This document shows, one piece after another, positions 49,982 through 57,924 of a DNA stretch of 64,000 nt. The position numbers were made by a program, and so were the translations under genes. Source of the stretch: CADCVT01 sp036389485 (lineage in GTDB: Bacteria > Actinomycetota > Thermoleophilia > Solirubrobacterales > Solirubrobacteraceae); the NCBI GenBank assembly GCA_036389485.1, contig DASVPR010000055.1, positions 1 through 64,000 of the forward strand. Reading direction: 5' to 3'. The notes beneath the pieces were generated by a model. That model worked only from the letters and a program-made list of their open reading frames with translations. It was not told the DNA's origin and did not search any database. Position 1 is the stretch's first letter. Every line of letters starts with the position of its first letter.

Positions 49982-49987
49982 AGGTTA
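49982..49987 (-). promoter_or_regulatory. -10 element of the degenerate methyltransferase-GT2 operon
   Basis: On the reverse strand this reads TAACCT, ending 6 bases before GTG 49975. Confidence 0.45.
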
Positions 49988-50012
49988 GACCCGCCTCAGG
50001 CGGATCGATCGC

Positions 50013-50018
50013 CATACT
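50013..50018 (+). promoter_or_regulatory. -10 element of the nucleotidyltransferase gene
   Basis: CATACT (xAxxxT) ends 7 bases before GTG 50026; the same hexamer and spacing are used at 31330. Confidence 0.4.
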
Positions 50019-50025
50019 CCCCGCC

Positions 50026-50748
50026 GTGCCACAGGACCCAGAGCGCGTCGTCATCCTGTGCGGCGGCCGCGGGACCCGCCTGCAGGAGCACACCCCCGGG
50101 ATCCCCAAGCCGCTGGTCGAGATCGGCGGGCGGCCGATCGTCTGGCACGTCATCCAGATCTACGCGGCGCAGGGGCTGCGGGACTTCGTCCTCTGCACGG
50201 GCTACCGCGGCGAGCTGATCGAGGAGTTCGCGGACGCCACCGACTGGCCGGAGGGGGTCGAGGTCCGCTGCGTCGACACCGGTCTCGACACGCCGACGGG
50301 CGGGCGCGTCCACGCCGCGCGCGACCACGTCGGCGACGGGACCTTCCTCGTCACCTACGCGGACGGCCTGGCCGACGTCGACCTCCGCCGCCTGCGCGCG
50401 TTCCATCGCGCCCACGGCGCCGCGGCGACGATGACCGTCGTCCGGCCAGAGCTGCAGTTCGGCGTCGCCCAGCTCGACGGCGACGACCGCGTCCTCGGCT
50501 TCCACGAGAAGCCGCGCTCGGACCACTGGATCAACGGCGGCTTCTTCTGCTTCGAGCCCGTGGTGTTCGACTACCTCGGGCCGTCGAGCGTGCTGGAGCG
50601 CGAGCCGCTGGAGGGCCTCGCCGACGACGGGCAGCTGCGCGCCTACCGGCACACGGGCTTCTGGGACTGCATGGACACCTACAAGGACGCGGTCCTGCTC
50701 AACGACCTGTGGGCCGAGGGCGACGCTCCGTGGAAGGTGTGGGCGTGA
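50026..50748 (+). CDS. Sugar-1-phosphate nucleotidyltransferase, RfbF-like (glucose-1-phosphate cytidylyltransferase)
   Basis: 240 residues. The nucleotide loop LCGGRGTRLQEHTPGIPKPL, VEIGGRPIVWHV, YADGLADVD (metal Asp) and INGGFFCFEPVVFDYL match RfbF, and TGFWDCMDTYKDAVLLNDLW is the characteristic C-terminal part of cytidylyltransferases that make CDP-glucose. It is slightly shorter than RfbF (257). It would supply CDP-glucose or a related activated sugar; an epimerase/dehydratase follows at 51633 with a methyltransferase on the other strand between. Its last 50 bases overlap that convergent gene. Confidence 0.9.
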   Translation: MPQDPERVVILCGGRGTRLQEHTPGIPKPLVEIGGRPIVWHVIQIYAAQGLRDFVLCTGYRGELIEEFADATDWPEGVEVRCVDTGLDTPTGGRVHAARDHVGDGTFLVTYADGLADVDLRRLRAFHRAHGAAATMTVVRPELQFGVAQLDGDDRVLGFHEKPRSDHWINGGFFCFEPVVFDYLGPSSVLEREPLEGLADDGQLRAYRHTGFWDCMDTYKDAVLLNDLWAEGDAPWKVWA

Positions 50749-51538
50749 CGCCCGTGCGGCGGATCCAGAACGCGCTCGGGTGGTTCTCGCCGCGGTAGCT
50801 CGGGACGACCTGGCGCACGAGCGCCTCCCGCTCCCGCGTCAGCGCGTGCACCGCGAGCAGCACCTCCCAGTCGGGGTTGCCGGAGAGGAACGCCTGGAGC
50901 AGGTACTGCTCGAACCACCACCAGCCGCGCTCGAGCCACGTGCGGTGCGGCTCGTACGGCAGCAGGACGTCGTGGAAGTGCACGACGACGCCGTCGGCGA
51001 GCATGGGGAGGAGGTCCAGGACGATCCGGTTGACGTCGCCGCCCGGCTTCACGGTGTGCGAGGTGTCGACGAAGAGGACGTCGCCGGCCTGGAGCGACGT
51101 GAACACGTCCTCGGGGACGTCCTGGGCCCGGACCCGCTCGACGGCGACCCCGGCGGCGCGCTCGTTCGGGAACGGGTCGTAGACGGTGTGGGTCGCGCCG
51201 GGGTCGAGCGCGGCCGCGATCAGGAGGGAGCTCGCGCCGGAGCCGAGCTCCACGACGCGTCGCGGTCGCAGGCGGCGCAGGAGCGCGTCGAGGACCTCCG
51301 CGTCGACGCTCTCGTACCAGCCGTTGTCGAGGCGGAAGCCGGGCGGGGGCGCGAACTGCGCGACGAGCGGGGCGAGGTCGCGGAACAGGGTCGCCTGCGT
51401 GTCGAGGTCGAAGCGGACGCCGCGCAGCGGCGACGGCCGGTCGAAGTGCTCGGGCGGCAGCTCGTCGAGGTCCGGGAGCGGGCTCTGCCAGCCCCGCGGC
51501 ACGACGTCGACGGGAGGTTCGCTCGGGCGCCACCGCAT
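50699..51538 (-). CDS. Class I SAM-dependent methyltransferase (methyltransferase_24-like)
   Basis: 279 residues. LPPEHFDRPSPLRGVRFDL, a YESVDAEVL helix, motif I VVELGSGASSLLIAAAL, LFVDTSHTVKPGGD (acidic substrate/metal site) and VVVHFHDVLLPYEPHRTWLE. In this family His and Asp of these motifs bind a sugar or divalent metal. The degenerate copy at 49358-49975 lacks the SAM site. Probably methylates a nucleotide-linked or lipid-linked sugar in the cytosol. TACCCT ends 6 bases before ATG 51538. Confidence 0.87.
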   Translation of the reverse strand: MRWRPSEPPVDVVPRGWQSPLPDLDELPPEHFDRPSPLRGVRFDLDTQATLFRDLAPLVAQFAPPPGFRLDNGWYESVDAEVLDALLRRLRPRRVVELGSGASSLLIAAALDPGATHTVYDPFPNERAAGVAVERVRAQDVPEDVFTSLQAGDVLFVDTSHTVKPGGDVNRIVLDLLPMLADGVVVHFHDVLLPYEPHRTWLERGWWWFEQYLLQAFLSGNPDWEVLLAVHALTREREALVRQVVPSYRGENHPSAFWIRRTGVTPTPSTERRPRPTGR

Positions 51539-51544
51539 CGCGCG

Positions 51545-51550
51545 AGGGTA
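51545..51550 (-). promoter_or_regulatory. -10 element of the methyltransferase gene
   Basis: On the reverse strand this reads TACCCT, ending 6 bases before ATG 51538, within a 94-base divergent gap. Confidence 0.45.
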
Positions 51551-51619
51551 GGGGATGGCGCGGCCGCCGCCGCTCCGGCGGGCGGCCCCGCGGCAGGGCC
51601 GCCCGGCGCCGCCTTCCGC

Positions 51620-51625
51620 GATACT
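51620..51625 (+). promoter_or_regulatory. -10-like element of the epimerase gene
   Basis: GATACT (xAxxxT) ends 7 bases before GTG 51633; it heads a three-gene run coupled by ATGA/GTGA overlaps. Confidence 0.4.
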
Positions 51626-51632
51626 TCGCCGC

Positions 51633-52436
51633 GTGAAGGCAGCGATCACCGGCGCGTCCGGGCTCATCGGCCGCCGCCTCGGAGCGCTGCTCGACGGGGT
51701 CGTCGCCGTGCCGCGCGGCCGTCCCGAGGACGTGGCGGGGGCGGACGTCGTCTTCCACCTCGCGGCGCAGACCGTCGTCGCCGAGGCGTGGCGCGATCCC
51801 CGCGCGACGTTCGAGGCCAACGTCGGCCTGACGTGGCGGGTGCTCGACGCCGCGGGCGGCGCTCGGGTGGTCGTCGCCTCGACGGACCAGGTCTACGGCC
51901 CGCGCCCGCCGCTCCCGTGCCCGGAGTCCGCGCCGCTCGAGCCCGAGGGGCCGTACCCCGCGAGCAAGGCCGCCGCGGACCTGCTGGCACGGAACGCCGG
52001 CGGGGACGTCGTCGTCGCCCGCCTCGCCAACGTCTACGGCCCGGGGGACCGGCACACCACCCGGCTCGTGCCCGGGGTCGTGACCGCGGTGCTCGAGGGC
52101 CGCCGCCCGGTGATCCGCGGTGACGGATCCGCCCGGCGCGACCTCCTGCACGTCGACGACGCCGCGGCGGGGTTGCTCGCGCTCGCGGAGCGGGGCGAGG
52201 CCGGCCAGGCCTACAACGTCGGCAGCGGCGAGGCGCGGAGCGTCCGCGACGTCGTCGACGCCGTGCTCGCCGCCGCCGGCAGCGACCTGCAGCCGGAGGT
52301 CGAGGGCGGAGCGCCGCCGGGCGAGGGAGGCCGCCGCGCCCTCGACGTCGCGAAGATCGCCGAGGCGACCGGGTGGCGGCCGAGCATCACGCTCGAGGAC
52401 GGCCTGCGGCGGACGTGGGAGGAGTGGCCGCGATGA
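51633..52436 (+). CDS. NAD-dependent epimerase/dehydratase (extended SDR)
   Basis: 267 residues. NAD motif TGASGLIGRRLGA at the N-terminus, FHLAAQTVV, STDQVYGPRPP with the catalytic Ser/Thr, and PYPASKAAAD with the Tyr-x3-Lys pair; RRDLLHVDDAAAGLLAL and GWRPSITLEDGL are family endings. It is shorter than CDP-glucose 4,6-dehydratase (about 350), so it may be an epimerase or reductase and not RfbG itself. It acts on a nucleotide sugar; the RfbF-like enzyme upstream makes a CDP-sugar substrate plausible. Coupled by ATGA to the GT2 gene after it. Confidence 0.87.
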   Translation: MKAAITGASGLIGRRLGALLDGVVAVPRGRPEDVAGADVVFHLAAQTVVAEAWRDPRATFEANVGLTWRVLDAAGGARVVVASTDQVYGPRPPLPCPESAPLEPEGPYPASKAAADLLARNAGGDVVVARLANVYGPGDRHTTRLVPGVVTAVLEGRRPVIRGDGSARRDLLHVDDAAAGLLALAERGEAGQAYNVGSGEARSVRDVVDAVLAAAGSDLQPEVEGGAPPGEGGRRALDVAKIAEATGWRPSITLEDGLRRTWEEWPR

Positions 52437-53422
52437 GCGGCGGCGTCGAGAGGCGGAGCGGCGCGGCGGGGCGGAGCGGCGCGGCGATCGCGGTCGCGGT
52501 CGCTTCGCACGCGCGGCCGGTCAGGCTCCTCTGGCTGCTGAACGCGCTCGAGGAGCAGGACCTCGCGCGGGAGCGGTTCGAGGTCGTCGTGGCGCACGAC
52601 TCCGGGCGGGAGTCGCCGACGGAGCGGATCCTCGCGACGCACCCGCTCGCGCGCGACGGGACGCTGCGCCACGTGACCGTCTCGCACCCGGCGGGGCCGG
52701 CGGAGCTGCGCGATCTCGCGTGGCGCGCGACGACGGCACCGCTGGTCGCGTTCACCGACGACGACTGCCGGCCGCCGGCGACGTGGCTCTCCCGCGCCCT
52801 GGACGCCGCGACCCGGGCGGACGGCGCGGTCGTGCAGGGCGCCACTCGGCCGGACCCCGACGAGGCCGGCCTGCTCCGCGCCGCCCGTGCCCGGTCCGTC
52901 TGGATCGACCCGCCGACGTGGCAGGCCCAGACGTGCAACATCGTCTACCCGCGCACGGTCCTCGAACGGGCCGGCGGCTTCGACGCCCGGGACATGCCGC
53001 TGTGCGCCGGCGAGGACACCGACCTCTACCACCGCTCCGGCGCGCCGCTGATCGCTGCACCGGAGGCCCTCACGTACCACACGGTCGAGCCGATGTCGGT
53101 CGCCGGGCGCGTCCGCTACGCGTGGCGCTGGCGCCAGCTCCCGCGGCTCGTCGCGCGCCACCCGCACCTGCGCGCGCACGCCGAGCTCGGCGTGTTCTGG
53201 AAGAAGCGCCACGCGCGGTTCCTGCTCGCGGTCGCCGGCGTGGCCGCGAGGAAGCCGGCGCTCGCGATCCCGTGGGCGGTCGCCGCGCTGCCGTCGTACG
53301 GCGCGGGCCCGCGCGGCCGCGCCCGCGCGCTCACGGAGCTCCCCGGCCAGGCGCTGGTCGACGCGGTCGAGGTCGCGGGACTCGCGGCGGGAAGTGTGCG
53401 GGCGCGAACGCTGTTCCTGTGA
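52433..53422 (+). CDS. GT2-family glycosyltransferase
   Basis: 329 residues. The first 20 residues are low-complexity (GVERRSGAAGRSGAA) and then IAVAVASHARPVRLLWLLNA begins the GT-A fold; FEVVVAHDSGRE, APLVAFTDDDCRPPATW with a DDD metal site, and PLCAGEDTDLYHR with the ED base follow. A His-rich YHTVEPMSVAGRVRY loop and a hydrophobic C-terminal part suggest membrane contact. Coupled to a GT4 gene by GTGA. Donor unknown. Confidence 0.87.
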   Translation: MSGGVERRSGAAGRSGAAIAVAVASHARPVRLLWLLNALEEQDLARERFEVVVAHDSGRESPTERILATHPLARDGTLRHVTVSHPAGPAELRDLAWRATTAPLVAFTDDDCRPPATWLSRALDAATRADGAVVQGATRPDPDEAGLLRAARARSVWIDPPTWQAQTCNIVYPRTVLERAGGFDARDMPLCAGEDTDLYHRSGAPLIAAPEALTYHTVEPMSVAGRVRYAWRWRQLPRLVARHPHLRAHAELGVFWKKRHARFLLAVAGVAARKPALAIPWAVAALPSYGAGPRGRARALTELPGQALVDAVEVAGLAAGSVRARTLFL

Positions 53423-54438
53423 GGCTCGCCCTCCTCACCCCCACCTACTGGCCGGAGGTCCGGCGCGGCACCGAGCGGTTCGCGCACGACGTCGGCGCCG
53501 GCCTCGCCGCGCGCGGCCATGACGTCAAGCTGGTCACGAGCCACCGCGGCCGGAGGGGCGTCGCGGAGGAGGACGGGATGGAGGTCGTCCGGGTCCCGCG
53601 CCTGCCGGACGCCCGCCTGCGGCGGCGCCTCTACGAGGACCACCTGACGCACGTCCCGTTCGCCGCGCGCGAGCTTCGCGACGTGCCTCTCGCGCACGCG
53701 CTGTTCCACACCGACGCGCAGGCGGCGCGGCTCGCGCACGTGCCCTACGTCTACTCGTTCATGGGCGTCCCGCACCGCAAGGGGCTCGCGAACCGCCGCG
53801 GCCGGCTGAGCCTCGTGACGAAGGCGATCGACGGAGCGGCCGCGACCGTCGTCCTCAGCGAGGCGGCGAAGCGCGCGACCGAGCGGTGGCTCGGCGTCAC
53901 GCCGCGCGTCATCCACCCCGGCGTCGACCTCGGCGCCTTCACCCCCGGCGGCGAGCGGGCGGACGCGTTCACCGTCATCTGCCCCGCCGCGCTCGACGCG
54001 CCCCACAAGCGCGCCGGGCTGCTGCTCGAGGCGTTCGGCGAGCTCCGGCGCCAGAGGACCGGCGCGCGGCTGATCGTCGACGGGCGCAACGACATCGAGG
54101 CGCCCGGCGTCGAGCGGCGCGACCTCGACGACCACGCCGCCCTCGTCGCCGCGTACCGCGAGGCGCACGTCTGCGCGCTCGCCTCCGAGGGCGAGGCGTT
54201 CGGGCTCGTCCTCGTCGAGGCGCTGGCGTGCGGCACCCCCGCGGTCGCCTCCGACGACGGCGGCGGCGCGGAGGTCACCGACACGACGTTCAGCGGCGAC
54301 GACCCCGCCGCGCTCGCGACGACGATCCTCGAAGCCGCGGGCCGCGAGCCCGCGGAGTGCCGCGCACGGGCGGAGTACTTCGGCCTCGACCGCTGCCTCG
54401 ACGCCCACGAAGCCCTGTATCGCGAAGTCCTCCGCTGA
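53419..54438 (+). CDS. GT4-family glycosyltransferase
   Basis: 339 residues. VRLALLTPTYWPEVRRGTER with an acceptor glycine loop; VYSFMGVPHRKGL; FTVICPAALDAPHKRAGLLL and LASEGEAFGLVLVEALACGT with the E-x7-E motif. GT-B retaining enzyme. A short C-terminus (about 35 residues after the motif) is typical. It closes the run that begins with the epimerase at 51633. The TGA at 54436 is followed immediately by the -10 of the trehalose synthase gene. Confidence 0.9.
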   Translation: MRLALLTPTYWPEVRRGTERFAHDVGAGLAARGHDVKLVTSHRGRRGVAEEDGMEVVRVPRLPDARLRRRLYEDHLTHVPFAARELRDVPLAHALFHTDAQAARLAHVPYVYSFMGVPHRKGLANRRGRLSLVTKAIDGAAATVVLSEAAKRATERWLGVTPRVIHPGVDLGAFTPGGERADAFTVICPAALDAPHKRAGLLLEAFGELRRQRTGARLIVDGRNDIEAPGVERRDLDDHAALVAAYREAHVCALASEGEAFGLVLVEALACGTPAVASDDGGGAEVTDTTFSGDDPAALATTILEAAGREPAECRARAEYFGLDRCLDAHEALYREVLR

Positions 54439-54444
54439 TACGTT
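54439..54444 (+). promoter_or_regulatory. -10 element of the trehalose synthase gene
   Basis: TACGTT ends 8 bases before ATG 54453 and begins one base after the previous stop codon. Confidence 0.45.
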
Positions 54445-54452
54445 CCGGCCCG

Positions 54453-55889
54453 ATGGAGCCGATCGAGCACGTCGAGATCCATCCGCTCCCGTTCGAGCGC
54501 TTCGAGTCGGTGCTCGACGAGCAGGGCCGCAAGGACCTCGACGAGCTCGTCCAGCACGCCCACCAGGTCTTCGAGGACCGCACGGTCTGGTGCGTCAACT
54601 CGACCGCGCAGGGCGGCGGCGTCGCCGAGATGCTCGCGTCGCTGCTCGCCTACACCAGCAGCGTCGGCGTCGACAGCCGGTGGGTGGTCATCAACGGCAA
54701 CCCCGCGTTCTTCCGCCTCACGAAGCGCATCCACAACCGGCTGCACGGCAACGCCGGCGACGGCGGCCCGCTCGGCCCCGAGGAGCGCGAGATCTACGAC
54801 AGCACGATCGCCGCGCCGGCCGAGGCGTTCGCGCGGATCGTGCGGCCCAACGACGTCGTCCTCGTGCACGACCCGCAGCCCGCGGGGCTCACCCAGGCGC
54901 TGAAGGACGCCGGCGCGAAGGTCATCTGGCGCCTGCACGTCGGCGCCGACGAGCCGAACGACCTGGCCAAGGAGGCGTGGGACTTCATCACGCCGTACGT
55001 CCGGCCCGCGGACGCCTGGGTCTTCTCCCGCGAGGCGTTCTTCTGGCACGACCGCCTGCCCGAGGAGCGCTCGTACGTCATCCCGCCGTCGATCGACATC
55101 TTCTCGCCGAAGAACCAGGACATCTCGGACGAGGCGGTCCACGCGATCCTCGTCGCGGCCGGGATCGTCACCGAGTCCAACGGCGCGCAGCCGTGCTTCG
55201 AGCGCGAGAACGGGACGATGGGCACGGTCGGCCGCCGCGCGCGGATCGTCGAGGAGCGGCCGCTGCCGATCGGCGCGCCGCTCGTGCTGCAGGTCTCGCG
55301 GTGGGACCGGCTGAAGGACCCGGCCGGCGTCATCCAGGGCTTCGCCGACCACGTCGCCGAGTCGATCGAGGAGGCCGAGCTGATGCTCGCCGGCCCGTCC
55401 GTCGAGGGCGTCGCCGACGACCCCGAGGGCGCCGAGGTCGTCGAGGAGGTCACGCGGATGTTCCACGGGCTGCCCGACGGCGTCCGCGAGCGCGTGCACC
55501 TCGCGATGCTGCCGATGGAGGACCGCCAGGAGAACGCGGCGATCGTCAACGCCCTGCAGCGCCACGCGACGATCGTGGTGCAGAAGTCGCTGGCCGAGGG
55601 CTTCGGGCTCACCGTCTCGGAGGGCATGTGGAAGGCGCGGCCGCTCGTGGCCAGCGCCGTCGGCGGGATCTCCGACCAGGTCGTCGACGGCGAGACCGGC
55701 GTGCTCGTCCGCGACGCGAGCGACCTGCGCGAGTACGGCGAGGGGCTCGTGCGGCTCCTCTCCGACCCCGAGGAGGCCGACCGCATGGGGGAGAAGGGCC
55801 GCGAGCGCGTGCTCGAGCACTTCATCGGCGTGCGCCACCTGCGCCAGTGGGTCGAGCTGGTCGATCGCGTCGATGCTGGCGGCGGCTGA
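54453..55889 (+). CDS. treT: GT4 trehalose synthase (TreT-like)
   Basis: 478 residues. CVNSTAQGGGVAEMLASLL (the GGG acceptor loop), VVINGNPAFFRLTKRIHNRL, LVHDPQPAGLTQALKDAG, WRLHVGADEPND and EGFGLTVSEGMWKARPLVA agree with TreT, which makes trehalose from a nucleoside-diphosphate glucose and glucose. The C-terminal half keeps the sugar-nucleotide site (LVLQVSRWDRLKDPAGVIQG). Trehalose here may serve as osmolyte or glycan building block. Its 3' end overlaps the next methyltransferase gene by 17 bases. Confidence 0.9.
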   Translation: MEPIEHVEIHPLPFERFESVLDEQGRKDLDELVQHAHQVFEDRTVWCVNSTAQGGGVAEMLASLLAYTSSVGVDSRWVVINGNPAFFRLTKRIHNRLHGNAGDGGPLGPEEREIYDSTIAAPAEAFARIVRPNDVVLVHDPQPAGLTQALKDAGAKVIWRLHVGADEPNDLAKEAWDFITPYVRPADAWVFSREAFFWHDRLPEERSYVIPPSIDIFSPKNQDISDEAVHAILVAAGIVTESNGAQPCFERENGTMGTVGRRARIVEERPLPIGAPLVLQVSRWDRLKDPAGVIQGFADHVAESIEEAELMLAGPSVEGVADDPEGAEVVEEVTRMFHGLPDGVRERVHLAMLPMEDRQENAAIVNALQRHATIVVQKSLAEGFGLTVSEGMWKARPLVASAVGGISDQVVDGETGVLVRDASDLREYGEGLVRLLSDPEEADRMGEKGRERVLEHFIGVRHLRQWVELVDRVDAGGG

Positions 55890-56472
55890 GGCGCGGCTCC
55901 CCGCCGGCGGGCGGCTGCTCGACGTCGGCGGCGCCACGAACCGGATCGCCCGCGCCGACGTCGTCCTCGACGTGCTCCCCGGCGCCGACGTGGTCCGCGA
56001 CATCTGCGACCGCGAGCCGTGGCCCTTCGAGGACGAGGAGTTCGACTTCGCGGTCTGCTCGCACACGCTCGAGGACGTCCGCGACCCGGTCTGGGTGTGC
56101 TCCGAGCTGCAGCGCGTCGCGCGGGCCGGGTACGTCGAGGTCCCGTCCCGCCTGGAGGAGCAGTGCTGGGGCGTGCACGGCGACTGGGTCGGCTGGTCGC
56201 ACCACCGCTGGCTCGTCGACGTGGGCGACGACGGCATCGTCTTCGGCCACAAGTCCCACGCGGTGCATCGCGCGGGGAACCACTTCCCGCCGGGCTTCCA
56301 CGCGACGCTGTCGCCCGAGCGGCGGATCCAGTGGCTGTGGTGGGAGGGCGCGCTCACCGCGCGCGAGCGGATCTTCACCGGCATCGAGGAGCACGACGAG
56401 TGGCTCGCCGCCCCGGTCCGCGCCCACGAGCACGAGGTCAGGCGCTGGCGGCTCCACCGCGGTCGCTCCTAG
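55873..56472 (+). CDS. Small class I methyltransferase-like protein
   Basis: 199 residues. LLDVGGATNRIARADVVLDV has the VGG motif I, and CDREPWPFEDEEFDFAVCSHTLEDVRDP is a standard methyltransferase middle part. The C-terminal half contains WVGWSHHRWLVDVGDDGIVF and a Trp-rich WLWWEGA segment seen in sugar-modifying methyltransferase neighbours. It is co-translated with treT (17-base overlap). Acceptor unknown. Confidence 0.82.
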   Translation: MLAAAEARLPAGGRLLDVGGATNRIARADVVLDVLPGADVVRDICDREPWPFEDEEFDFAVCSHTLEDVRDPVWVCSELQRVARAGYVEVPSRLEEQCWGVHGDWVGWSHHRWLVDVGDDGIVFGHKSHAVHRAGNHFPPGFHATLSPERRIQWLWWEGALTARERIFTGIEEHDEWLAAPVRAHEHEVRRWRLHRGRS

Positions 56473-56475
56473 ACT
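56470..56475 (+). promoter_or_regulatory. -10 element of yebC
   Basis: TAGACT ends 7 bases before ATG 56483 and includes the TAG stop of the previous methyltransferase. It marks the boundary between the glycan island and the conserved ruv/sec block. Confidence 0.5.
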
Positions 56476-56482
56476 CTGGCTT

Positions 56483-57238
56483 ATGTCGGGTCATTCCAAG
56501 TGGGCGGGGATCAAGCACAAGAAGGCGATCGTCGACGCGCGGCGCGGCAAGCTCTTCACGAAGCTCGCGCGGGCGATCACAGTGGCCGCCAAGGAGGGCG
56601 GCGGCGACCCGAACACGAACGCGGCGCTCGGCCTGGCGGTGCAGAAGGCCAAGGACGCCTCGATGCCCAAGGACAACATCGAGCGCGCGATCGCGAAGGG
56701 GACGGGCGCGAGCGGCGAGGCCGAGAGCTACGAGGCCGTCCTGTACGAGGGCTACGGCCCGGGGGGCGTCGCACTCCTGATCGAGGCGCTGACCGACAAC
56801 CGCAACCGGACGGGCTCCGAGGTCCGCCACCTCCTCTCCAAGCACGGCGGCAACCTCGGCGAGCCGGGCTCGGTCGCCTACCTGTTCGACAAGAAGGGGA
56901 TCGTCGTCGTCGACGCGACCCGCTACTCCGAGGACGACCTCATGACCGCGATCGAGGCCGGCGCGGAGGACATCGCCCAGGACGAGGACGTCTTCGAGAT
57001 CGTCACCGAGCCGGCGGACTTCAAGGCCGTCCACGACGCGCTCGAGGCCGAGGGCGTCGAGATGGAGTCCGCCGAGGTGCGCTGGCAGCCGAAGACCTCC
57101 GTCCCGCTCGACGAGGACGGCGCCTCGAAGCTCATGCGGCTGATCGAGGCGCTCGAGGACAACGACGACGTGGGCCAGGTCAACGCGAACTTCGACGTCG
57201 CCAGCGACGTCCTCGAGAAGGTCGCCGCCGCGGGCTGA
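56483..57238 (+). CDS. yebC: YebC/PmpR-family protein
   Basis: 251 residues, full length. MSGHSKWAGIKHKKAIVDARRG is the invariant N-terminus; AKEGGGDPNTNAAL, KAKDASMPKDNIERAIAKGTG and EGYGPGGVALLIEALTDNRN follow. Members act as DNA-binding regulators or relieve ribosome stalling at proline runs; which applies here is not visible. It is normally beside ruvC; here a TetR gene and an antiparallel cyclase lie between. The TetR gene starts inside its stop codon (TGATG). Confidence 0.97.
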   Translation: MSGHSKWAGIKHKKAIVDARRGKLFTKLARAITVAAKEGGGDPNTNAALGLAVQKAKDASMPKDNIERAIAKGTGASGEAESYEAVLYEGYGPGGVALLIEALTDNRNRTGSEVRHLLSKHGGNLGEPGSVAYLFDKKGIVVVDATRYSEDDLMTAIEAGAEDIAQDEDVFEIVTEPADFKAVHDALEAEGVEMESAEVRWQPKTSVPLDEDGASKLMRLIEALEDNDDVGQVNANFDVASDVLEKVAAAG

Positions 57239-57924
57239 TGCCTGCCGTGCCCGGCACCCGGCGCCGCGCGAGCCACCAGCTGCCGCCCGGCCGGCACGGG
57301 CTGTCGCCGAGCTTCGTCGCGAGCAACCAGCGGCAGCGGATCATGGCCGCCCTCGCCGACGCGGTGAAGGCGCGCGGCTACCCGGACGTCACCGTCGAGG
57401 ACGTGATCGCGCGCGCCGGCGTCTCGCGGCGCACCTTCTACGACCAGTTCGGCAACAAGCAGGAGGCCTTCCTCGCCGCCTACGACGAGGTCACGAGCCA
57501 GCTGATGGACAACATCATGGTCGCGCTGCGGTCGGGCACGACGTTCGAGGAGAGCGTCGAGCGCTCGCTGGAGGCCTTCCTCTACTACCTCGCCGTCGAG
57601 CCGGCGTTCGCGCACATGTGCATCGTCGACGCGCTCGCCGCCGGCCCCGCGGCGATCGAGCGGCGCAACGGGATCATCCGGACGTTCCACGACCTCTTCG
57701 AGCGCGCCGCGGAGACGCTCGGCGAGCGCCCGCCGCCGCTGACCAGCGAGACCGTCGTCAACGCGATCCACGGCGTCGTGTACTCGCGGATCGCCGAGGA
57801 TCGCTGCGACGAGCTGCCGGGCCTCCTGCCCGACCTCCTGTACTCGTCGCTGCTCCCGTACCTGGGGCAGCGGACCGCCAAGCGCGCCCGCGCGGCCGCC
57901 GAGCGCCGGCTGGCCGACGCCTAG
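57238..57924 (+). CDS. TetR-family transcriptional regulator
   Basis: 228 residues. After a 28-residue Arg/Pro-rich lead, the HTH spans about 30-80 (RQRIMAALADAVKARGYPDV, then RAGVSRRTFYDQFGNKQEAF). The ligand domain is helical, with FEESVERSLEAFLYYLAVEP. It is coupled to yebC by a one-base overlap and shares CTAG stops with the convergent cyclase gene, so it is inserted between otherwise conserved genes. Target unknown. Confidence 0.92.
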   Translation: MPAVPGTRRRASHQLPPGRHGLSPSFVASNQRQRIMAALADAVKARGYPDVTVEDVIARAGVSRRTFYDQFGNKQEAFLAAYDEVTSQLMDNIMVALRSGTTFEESVERSLEAFLYYLAVEPAFAHMCIVDALAAGPAAIERRNGIIRTFHDLFERAAETLGERPPPLTSETVVNAIHGVVYSRIAEDRCDELPGLLPDLLYSSLLPYLGQRTAKRARAAAERRLADA

